This document shows, piece after piece, positions 14,721 through 22,496 of a DNA stretch of 22,496 bases. A model generated the notes under the pieces. The model was not told where the DNA came from. It saw only the letters and a program-made list of their open reading frames with translations, and did no database searches. This stretch comes from Hydnum rufescens UP504. Taxonomy: Eukaryota; Basidiomycota; Agaricomycetes; Cantharellales; Hydnaceae. Positions within the stretch are counted from its first letter, which is position 1. Each line of letters begins with the position of its first letter. The stretch is from positions 286,929 to 309,424 of the forward strand of contig MU128955.1 in NCBI GenBank assembly GCA_014904985.1, written 5' to 3'. The position numbers and the translations under genes are program-made.

Positions 14721-17636
14721 GGGGCCCCTTGCTCTGAACTTGCCTTCGGGTATCAGCCCATGTATGAGACCAAGAGATTCAAGGCCTTGTTCAAGATCAG
14801 TCCAAAAAGGTACCTTCAATCAATATTGATTGCATGGGTAGGACCTAATTACAAGGTTATATTATATGTGGATTAATAAAATTGGAAGTACTAGGGTTTG
14901 GAATGACGAAAGGAAGGGATTGTTGAATGGGAGTAATTATTGTAGAGAATTATTGAAGATATGAGTCCCAGGCACTTCCTGATTGGAATCCATTTGGGTC
15001 GTACATGTCCCCAAGGCCCATAGCCAAAGTATCAAAATTGTTGATGCCAGAGGGGAACATTCCAATGTTGGACTGCAGAGTGCCATTGTCCAAATGTGAA
15101 CCCATTGCTGTGATGTCTGAATCAGATACAAAGAAATCATGAGGGTTGAAGGCCAAGGAACTTGAAGCATGAATATTGCCATTTGATCCTGTGGCAAAAT
15201 TGGAGTGTAGAGGGGCAGCATGCCAACTTGTACTTCCTGTATTCAGGTGGACAATGGCAGATGAACTAAAGCGTCCAGCACCAATATTGGTATTAGGTGC
15301 AGTGCGAAAATCAGGATATGACAAAGACGTGGCACATCCACTTGTGCTCACAGGATTGGAGTTGAAGTTTCCAGGGTGAAGGATGGGCATGGCTTCTGCA
15401 TTCGCCTCAGAATCACTAGACTCATCATTTGTAGGTACCAATATAGCACAAGCCCTTCCCTTTCCCCTTGAGGGCTTTGAAGATACATTGTGATGCTTTG
15501 ACCTGCCATGCGGCACAGGCAATACACCTGGCTGCTCTGTTGCTGCTCTGGATTCTCCCATAGAGTCGACTCCACTACCTGCATCTCACACACAGTAGAC
15601 GGTATCATTGTTCTGATCAATGATCAACACAACGTCATCGTCGCCATCTTTCTCATGCGCACCCCATGCCTCCACCTTGATCGGGCAATAATGTCCCTTG
15701 TGGAACTGAGTCACAAGGAACCTCCACTGGGATGCATCCCATTGCTTGTTTGTATGTCGCGGATGTGGGGCAGGGCATTCAGTTTCAAGGGGCCATCCAA
15801 TGATGCAGATACGGTATTGAACAAGGAGGCTGAGAAACCGCACCCAAGGTACGATGGATGGAAACCAGGTGTAGCTGTTGGAAGTGAACAAGTTCTTGAT
15901 GTATTTCGAAGCCATGGAGTATGCTGAGTCATGTTGCTTGAGTTCGTTATCATGCTCTTTTTTCTCTGCCTCTTGATGCCACTTTGCAAGACTGCTTCGA
16001 TCGAGCCGCTGATGCAACACCTTCACAAAAAGCTCATCAAGTGATTTTTGAAGATTGAAGCTGCCCTCGATCAAGCTCTCAATCTCAGGGGAGCTGCAGA
16101 TGATGGCATTCTGGGCATGTGCTGCATGTGCATTGGGACATCCACACACCATAATCATGATGGTGTGAATATCGAACTTAGACATGTGTCCCATCTCACC
16201 CTTGAAGCACTTCTTTTGCCAACTCATGAACTTGGCCACCTTAGTGCCGCTCATGAGTTTGACATCATTCTCCACCCTTGAGGATTGAGCGACAGTATGG
16301 AGTTCATCAAGCCAATTTTTGAGGGCCTGAGAGTCACCATTGAATGATTCCTTTTCTTTGATATACACATCCGTGAGCTCAGCTTGGGAGACTACAAGAC
16401 CAATGGAGAGTAGTGAATTAGTACATTAGTTATACACCAAAAACTTTGAGGTCTTACATTTAGGAAGTCTGTCCATTTTTCATTTCCTAGCATACCCATT
16501 GAATGGATTGGGTGATCGCCTAGGGTATAACCATGCTGAGATTTGCCAAATGTTGGAGTTGGTGAAGTGGACGATTGGACTTGTCTGCCAATGCCTGCAG
16601 AGCATCATTAAAGGCCTTGCAAAGTGTTGCCACAGAGTCATGAAGGTCATTAGGAATTGGACCTCCATTATATGGCTCTCATGGCAGTTTAGGTGCATCT
16701 GCACAGTTTGCATCAGTCTCATCGTCCTCCCAATTACAATCCACATCATCATCAATGTCACTGCTGCCACCATTGTCAGAGTCAGACTGAGGGCCATTGA
16801 TGCTCATTTCGCCATGGCACTGCATTTGGCTGGCAGAAATCATTCCAACCCTTGGAACCTTGGGCACCAATGCTGTTGGAGCTGCTGGCCATGCCAAGTC
16901 CAAGGTATGCATTGGAGATGGCCCAGATGGAACAAGCAGGCATCTGCAAAGCACCTTCAGCAGCTTCAAGATCTTGATCTCGAACTGGTCTAAGTTGAGA
17001 CCCTGCTTGTCAGCAAAGAATGCCAGCCCTTTGATGATGCCAAGAGCACCACAAGGACCTCGTCTCATCTCCTCCACAAGGCGGGATATGGACACCACTT
17101 GGAAGACATGGTTCAGAGTATGGTCAACATACTCATAATCATCCAGGGGATCTGCCCCTTCATCAGGTAAGGCCAGTAAAATATTATCGAGGGCGTCAGC
17201 ATCCCAGACATTAAGGAAGTCACCAGGATGTGCCACATGAATACTAGGGTGTAGGTGGTGCACTAACTCTTGGGCATCATCAAGGATCTTGTGAGGATCA
17301 GAGATCCTTTGAGCCTCTTCTAGCAGAGTGCTGGGTGTGTCCGATACTGGCGAATGAGGGCGGATCTCAAGATTGATGAGTTCTGGTCCAGCAATATTGG
17401 GAGGTGAAAGATAATGGGGAGATGAAAGATGATGTTGGGGCGAGAGGGCTTTAGGGGGCTCAATCTGCCTGGGTGGGATCCTGACATAGGGATGAAGGCT
17501 GTGTATGGCAGAGGATTTTGGACCAATGATGTGATAGTTCGATTTCACTTGCTTGCCACCTGGAGGTCCAGACTTGCCAGACTATAGGTAATTCATGAGA
17601 CAAAGATGATAAATTAGAACCTGAAAAAATCTGTAC

Positions 17637-17804
17637 CTTGGGCAACTCCTTGTCATTTGAGCTGGTGTGCCCATTGGAAGACTTCAAAATAGCCAAGCAT
17701 TCGGTGGCGGGGCATCTTAGCAACTTTGGTTTTTTGGGAGCATTCTCAATCTGCAATGGACAGTATAAGTCTGAGGTTGTAGGCATAGAATAGAAAAGAC
17801 ATAC
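17637..17804 (-). other. Gene E intron 2 and exon 3
   Basis: Intron 2 (17804-17751) has a GTATGT donor and a TTGCAG acceptor. Exon 3 (17750-17637) is 38 codons, IENAPKKPKLLRCP to NDKELPK, ending at a GTACAG donor. The intron after it ends at CTATAG before SGKSGPPGGKQVKS. The exact phase agreement across three small introns is the main evidence that this was a real gene. Confidence 0.65.
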
Positions 17805-17904
17805 CACGTTCAGTGCCTCATATGTCTCATTCTGAGATGCGCCCATGACAGCAAAGTGTTTGATAGTATGTCGAGGTGGTGGCTTCACTTCTTTATGAGT
17901 TCTC

Positions 17905-17959
17905 TAATGCAGAGCATGAGAACTGGACTGTAGAAGACCAAAAGTCTGAAAGCACTTAC
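17905..17959 (-). other. Predicted intron 1 of gene E
   Basis: Minus-strand GTAAGT donor at 17959 and CATTAG acceptor at 17904. The flanking exons join in phase 0 (RALKT then RTHKEVKPPP). It is about 55 bases long and has no hairpin module. Confidence 0.65.
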
Positions 17960-18355
17960 AGTCTTCAGAGCTCTATCTGCATCTGAGGATGTTGGCTCCT
18001 CAGATGAGCTGTCAATAACCTTGCGTTTGGTAGCACAGGTTGGCAGCTTCAACACCTTCGTTTTCGGAGCTTCCTCATCTGAGGCCCCATTGGTAGAGTT
18101 CTGTCTGACAAGACATCCTTGATATGTCTTTAGGTTTGCCTTCGATGAGGCCAGGACAGATTTATTCGCCATTGGATCCAAGGGTGCTATTTTTCCAACT
18201 GCAACGTCTAAGTATTTCAGAAACGTTCCAAGTAGAAATATCGCAGTTGAACGGCCTCCATGAAGGGTCAAATCGATGATGAGTGTATGATGAAGTACGA
18301 AGATGGTGATGATGAGGGAATCGAGAGGCATAGGGATGAGGAAAGAATGGAGGTG

Positions 18356-18361
18356 TATATA
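18356..18361 (-). promoter_or_regulatory. Possible TATA box of gene E
   Basis: Minus-strand CCCTATATACACC lies about 185 bases upstream of the chosen ATG. The region between is AT/pyrimidine-mixed with CATCATC repeats, plausible as an untranslated leader. Confidence 0.4.
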
Positions 18362-18821
18362 GGGTGAAAGTGTCGATATGCAGAAGTGAGGGTTGAGACA
18401 CGAGAAGAAAATGAAGGCAGTTGATGCTTCCTTAATGACCTTTGCTCCCAATTGCACAATCTGAGAGGTCCAAGGAAACCAGGAACCTCCCAAGATGCAG
18501 TGTGAGCAGGTGGTGCAAGCAGTAACTCATTGAGTTGTGAGGATTGTTGAAAAAGTGAAGCCAAGCCTTATCACTCTATCTGAGGGGCACAAGAAAAATC
18601 AGGTGCCTCTCAAGACTGAGTGAGACAAGGTTGCAAGGTGGTGGTTCGCTGAGAAACCTTCTGGAACCTGCCGGCCCACTTACAACAGTAACTTATAAGG
18701 TATGCAATTATAATTCTATTAGTCAAACATCTGTACATACACATATATGAAGAGGAAAATTAAAAAAAGAGGATAAAGAGGTGGGGAGGCAGAGAGGCAA
18801 AGAGGTAAAGAGGCAAAGCTA
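18362..18821. other. Intergenic region between genes D and E
   Basis: No exon is supported. A purine-rich tract (18775-18818) repeats GAGGCAAAGAGGTAAAGAGG. Two related blocks near 18477-18520 and 18590-18650 share C-C-T-C-(C/T)-CAAGA and AGGTGGTG words and may be a degenerate duplication. Confidence 0.45.
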
Positions 18822-19718
18822 TCATCTCGCCCCACTGAATATAGCCTTGTCCATCCTCAAAAAAAGAAATGGGGCGGGGGAAGAATGGTCCCAATCGATG
18901 TACCATAGTCCAGACTCAAGGTACCCAAATGATTCCATATGGCAGGGGCGGGAAGGGCAGGAATACTGCACATCGGGATCGAGCATTGCGCTTTGGCCAA
19001 TCACATGAACCAGATCATCATATGGACCATTTGTGTGGTAGAGTGGCACCCAGAATGGTGTAGTGCTCCGATCATCATGAACAGCATGAGCACACACAAA
19101 TTGTGCCAACCAACGTCATGTAGCAGTGTATTCCTCATCAAGGGTGCGCACTAGCCATGCTGTGGTGAATTCGATTCGATCCATGATTTGTGGTGCACCA
19201 AGAGTAAAGCCCTCTACAGCAATAGGAGGGTACTGATTCAATTCCAGCAGAGAGTATTGAAGGAACACTTTTATGCTGGTCGCTGTAACCGGCAGGGGGA
19301 ATGGATGGAACCACTGCAAATCTCCAAGGTCCCTGTATGGAGGTGCATTCTCCATCATTTCTGTGAGGTCCACATGGGATTGCTGGTGCAAGTAGCACAT
19401 CTGCACGTACTCTGGACACAGCACATAATGAAATGAATCCAGTGCTTCCTGGCAGTCTACATGGACTGTGTTCACTTCGTTGAAGGGCCACAGCCTGTGC
19501 TCAGGCAAGTTGCGAAGAAGGCTGAGCACAGCATCACATCTCTGCTCAGATTTGAAAGAAAGAAGAACCTTCTTCTTGTTATGAGCAGCACCTTTTGCCA
19601 TCTTGTTCTTCTGCACCTGAACTCCTATCAGGCCAGTTGCCTGGAACAGCTCGAACAGCTGCGGAATGTCCACATCTTCAGTCACACCTGATAATTCAAT
19701 GCGAAACCAGGTGGCCAG

Positions 19719-19958
19719 AGGGACAACTGGATCAATGACAGCTTGATCAACAACAGCTTGATCAATGACAGCTGGATCAATGACAGCTGGATCAATGACA
19801 GCTGGATCAACACCAACTGGATCAACGCCAACTGGATTGACAACAGCTAAGTCGGTGGCAATTGGGTTGGTGGTGGCTGGATTGGCAGCAGCTGAATCAG
19901 CAGCAGCTGGATCGGCAGCAGCTGGATCGGCAGCAGCTGGATCGGTAGCAGCTGGATC
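19719..19958 (-). repeat. Sixteen pentapeptide (15-base) repeats in gene D
   Basis: On the minus strand the frame reads 16 consecutive units, DPAAT, DPAAA (three times), DSAAA, NPATT, NPIAT, DLAVV, NPVGV, DPVGV, DPAVI (three times), DQAVV, DQAVI and DPVVP. The DNA unit is 15 bases (GGATCAATGACAGCT read on +). It is probably a flexible linker expanded by slippage. Confidence 0.9.
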
Positions 19959-19979
19959 AGTGGTCTCTGGAATAGCACC

Positions 19980-20168
19980 TCCAGGAAAGGTAGAAAGGGT
20001 GGAAGGGCGACCAGGAGGTGTTTGGGGCACCTCAAATGAATCACTAGGAACGACAGGAGGGGCGGAAGGGTGATCTGGAGGCAGTTGGAGTGCCTTGAAT
20101 GAATCACCAGGAATGACAGGAGGGGCGGAAGGGCAGCCTGGAGGTGATTGGGGCACCTCAAATGAATC
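19980..20168 (-). repeat. Three 21-residue (63-base) repeats in gene D
   Basis: Three tandem units each start DSFEVPQ or DSFKALQ, pass through PP and PSAPPV or PSTLST, and end in a P-G or P-S pair. The first and third are closest. They lie directly before the pentapeptide array. Confidence 0.9.
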
Positions 20169-20324
20169 AACAACCTTGGTTGGACCATGAGAAGCACTCC
20201 ACGAATGCTGGGCATGCCAAGAGCCAGAAGGCTCTGGCATTCGAGAAACAGGACGACCACAAGAGCCAGCAAGATCACTTCCAGGAGAGCAAGAATGGCA
20301 ATGGCTGGAAGAGGGAGGGTGATG

Positions 20325-20450
20325 ATCACGGGAAAGAGGCTGGTGATGATCATGGGAAGGGGAGCGATGATGATCATGGGAAGGGGAGTGATGACGATCA
20401 TGGGAAGGGAGCGACAATGATCATGGGAAGGGGAGCGACAATGACGGAGT
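20325..20450 (-). repeat. His/Ser/Pro 24-base repeats with a frameshift in gene D
   Basis: SPSHDHHR-type octapeptides come from a repeated CCTTCCCATGATCATCATCG-like unit. One unit has GGGAAGGGA where others have GGGAAGGGGA (read on +), and this one-base loss is where the upstream and downstream open frames of gene D switch. The repeated G run is a classic slippage site. Confidence 0.75.
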
Positions 20451-22289
20451 GAGCACAAATGGTGGTGGAAGCAGGGAGATGAATGTGGATGAGGGCAGAA
20501 ATGGCGAGGAGAACATGAACGAGGGCAGAAACAGTGAGGAGAATGCGAATGAGGCCGATCATAATGACCATGACCACACTGACCAACCACAGTAGGAGAA
20601 CAGGACTGAGTTGAACGCTGCTGTGTATATGATGGTCCCACAGTGACACACGAGGACAAGGCCACACAACTGTCTTCAGGTTGTGGAAGCTCAATGCATG
20701 GAGTGGGTGGTGCACACTGGTGCCATTCAGTCCACTCCGCAAGGAGATACTCCTCCAGGGGTGTGCGCCATACCCTATGCTTGTTCTGGGCAACTTGGAT
20801 CATGGGGACAATGCGACCATACTCAGCTGAAGCCCAGTCCCGTGCTGCAACAGGAAGGTTCTTCTGCACAGCATCCCAAAGGGGGTCTGCCTGTGCTGCC
20901 ACTGCAGTACAGGCCTTCCTCCTCTGCAACCTTGGATTCCAGTCATCGATAGACCCTTCTTCATCAGATGAGGAAGGGTCAGCATTAAAGTCAGGCATGA
21001 CGGCATCAACCAAATTCAAGTCCATCGAGCCAGTGGGTAGAGTTGGTTGTGGTGTGGGATCTCGTGGCAGGGACAGTGAGGCAGCACATGGGAGAGGTAC
21101 TGTGTCGCGAAGCATAATGGTACCAGGACCCAAGACACAGGAAAGTGCTCCAGCCATATGACGTCCACATCTCAAAGATAGGACTCAAACAGATCATTAT
21201 AGAGGGCCCTGGATTGCTGGGATTTGTCCCCCTGCCCAATCGGGAACTTGATGATCCAGGGTGATGGACGTTTAACCTCAGCCACAGGCCACATCCTCCA
21301 GATTTCCAAAAATTTGCCACAAGCATTGCCAGTATCATGTTTGGTAATCTCTTTAACAATCGCCTGATATTCCAGGGCCGTAATGGGTAGACAAGGATTA
21401 AGAGGATGAATGTCTTTCCCATCCAAGATTCAAATGCCTTGGAGGGGGACACCATGGCATTCTAATTCCTCGAAAGGAAAGTCGACCTCAGCCATAGAAA
21501 AGAAAGCTCCCACAAGAGCATGATTGACTCCAAATCATGGGAGCTCCAGACCAGCGATGAGAGCAATGTGGTCGATGGTCCGATGCATCAGAAGTTGACT
21601 AACAGCACATAACTGGGCCTCTGCATCTTCAAGTTTTATAATCTTGAGCAGCATGTGGAATTTTGAGAAACTGGATGGGGTGGGGAGAGCACCATCATGT
21701 CTGCTCTGGATCAAAGGGTTGATGACGTTGGAGGTGCCACAGATTGATGATGAGGTCGGAATATTGTCAAGTTGTAAATTGAAAAATTCTGTGGCCCCAA
21801 ACCACAGCTGATGTAACTTGAATGTGTTGACAATGAGGTTCCAGATGTTCTGTAACCATACATTGTCAAAATACCAATCCAAGTGGTACATGCTCTTTTT
21901 CATGGGCTGATGTGCTGGATATTGATGTTCAAGGAGATAGGGAAAATGTGGCAAGGCATGATTGTACATGCATCGCATGCACAGAATGTCACTGTATGAC
22001 CAAGTGGGAGAACGTGATGGCAACCATGACCTAGTGAGTCAGATAGTGTTGAATACATCCAAGTCCCAACATCAATACAGCAACTCCTGGTATTTTGGAT
22101 TAAACTCTGGGAGGCCAGGAAACAAAAGGCCAGAGAGATCGTCCACGTTCATGGGGCCTGGGTCAGATGCCAATAAGGATGTCAATTGAGCAGACAGATC
22201 TGAATCATGGACAGTGTTGTTGTACTCAAGCACCCAGTCCTGAATGCAAATGAAGTGCTTGGAAGAGCTGGGGCAATTGCCTCTGAGAG

Positions 22290-22350
22290 CTGGAGATAAT
22301 GTCACTATTAGTCCTTGAACAAATTCTTGCCATGAAAGGAAGAAACTTAC
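22290..22350 (-). other. Predicted intron in gene D
   Basis: Minus-strand TCTT|GTAAGT donor at 22350, branch-like GGACTAATAG and CTCCAG acceptor at 22290, 61 bases. Splicing joins FKEVQS to SLRGNCPSSSKHF with the codon split after its first base. It is of ordinary type, without hairpins. Confidence 0.65.
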
Positions 22351-22496
22351 AAGACTGAACTTCCTTGAAATGATGATAGTATCGTTTGCCCATGGACGAA
22401 AATCCCTTCAGCATGTTAGCTGAACTAAGTGGCAGGGCAGGACCAAGGGATTCACCAAATCGCCACTGCGAGGGTTGGCCATCATCATTGAGCTCG

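Larger units (their letters stand above)
14950..18172 (-). pseudogene. Gene E: unknown multi-exon protein related to gene B
   Basis: The minus-strand model starts at ATG 18172 (MANKSVLASSK), a likelier start than upstream in-frame codons because a TATA-like element lies at 18356-18361. Exons are 18172-17960, 17903-17805, 17750-17637, 17581 to about 16500, and about 16391 to 14950 (TAA). The first three introns keep phase 0 with GTAAGT, GTATGT and GTACAG donors. Exon 4 holds an acidic tail (SDSDNGGSSDIDDDVD). In-frame stops are TGA 16681-16679, TAG 16522-16520 and TGA 15588-15586, each followed by open, natural-looking sequence (KLP-TGA-EPYNGGPIPN; VYCV-TGA-DAGSGVD). AHAAHAQN near 16125 and the C-terminal FNPHD segment recall AHAQN and FNPHD in gene B. 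The stops fit C-to-T changes (CGA, CAG, CGA). The exon 4/5 junction is uncertain: with TAG at 16392 the frame does not match, with the AG at 16378 it does. Function is unknown; a nuclear, DNA- or chromatin-associated role is speculation from composition. Confidence 0.65.
18822..22496 (-). pseudogene. Gene D: large unknown protein with nested low-complexity repeats, 5' end outside window
   Basis: The reading begins at the right edge with ELNDDGQPSQWRFGESLG, is spliced across an intron at 22350-22290, then runs in one frame to 21174 with TGA at 22074, 22041, 21537, 21429 and 21174. At 21174 it shifts one base to a frame holding LYNDLFESYL / RCGRHMAGALSC and DPSSSDEEGSIDDW. A second shift near 20412, in an SPSHDHHR repeat with one G missing, leads to the frame ending at 18822, interrupted by TGA 19118. 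Domains visible are an N-terminal globular-looking part (to about 20700), His/Ser/Pro repeats, three 21-residue repeats, sixteen pentapeptide repeats, then a C-terminal part starting WFRIELSGVTEDVDIPQLF whose order of predicted strands and helices recalls an RRM-like fold (weak inference). The last third matches gene A. Family and function are not recognised. The TGA codons fit CGA-to-TGA decay. Confidence 0.65.

Noticed and set aside
18173..18493. Upstream extension of gene E to an earlier in-frame Met
   Set aside because: The extension runs through the TATA-like element and AT/pyrimidine-rich leader and reads as a hydrophobic, low-complexity stretch unlike the rest of the protein; MANKSV at 18172 is a better start.
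20398..21009. Additional open frames overlapping gene D on both strands
   Set aside because: They follow the repeat periodicity and acidic/His-rich composition of gene D read in shadow frames.

Overview
This looks like accessory, repeat-rich DNA from a filamentous fungus, most likely a mushroom-type basidiomycete. The basis is short introns of about 50-110 bases with GTAAGT/GTATGT donors, CTAAC/CTAAT branch points and TAG/CAG acceptors, serine/proline-rich unfamiliar proteins, and extensive repeats. I see no bacterial features, no rRNA or tRNA, and no CRISPR. I recognise no protein family, so gene symbols are blank.

Positions 1-7063 hold few or no conventional genes and are enclosed by two near-identical 79-base direct repeats (1-79 and 6985-7063). 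Inside are repeated modules, each about 200-380 bases: (i) a palindrome with a CCACACACCCGC stem; (ii) a splice-donor-like GTAAGT a few bases later; (iii) a second, independent palindrome with an AAAAAGAGCAGC stem; (iv) a CTAAC branch-point-like motif; (v) a TTCTAG acceptor; (vi) an exon-like stretch rich in CCCGCCAAATGAA. Five modules lie in tandem on + (5307-6709). A decayed inverted copy lies at 4320-4760, and others at 147-532 (minus), about 1265-1400 and 3785-3830. A second + array lies at 11305-12295, with a remnant at 13919-14244. This is the most interesting structure in the window.

Positions 7064-22496 carry two related copies of a two-gene unit of unknown function, pointing at each other. 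The + copy is gene A (7200-7979) and gene B (8342-10944). The minus copy is gene D (18822 to beyond 22496) and gene E (14950-18172). A matches the C-terminal part of D, and parts of B and E appear related. All four are interrupted. Most interruptions are in-frame TGA codons inside otherwise open, protein-like sequence, as expected from CGA-to-TGA change at CpG; there are also a few frameshifts. A GC-rich upstream block just before gene A (7082-7216) recurs almost unchanged and inverted at 14586-14720, with a third, diverged copy head-to-head at 14421-14566. I read the pairs as decaying copies of a multi-gene mobile or repeat-associated unit.

Between the pairs (10945-14949) lie the second hairpin/intron array, a ~30-base tandem repeat, a cluster of TGATGTCA octamers, and a ~160-base tandem repeat also found near 672-852 and 2742-3010. 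The gene units have very few CpGs, while the first hairpin array is rich in them, so the two components probably differ in age or methylation history.
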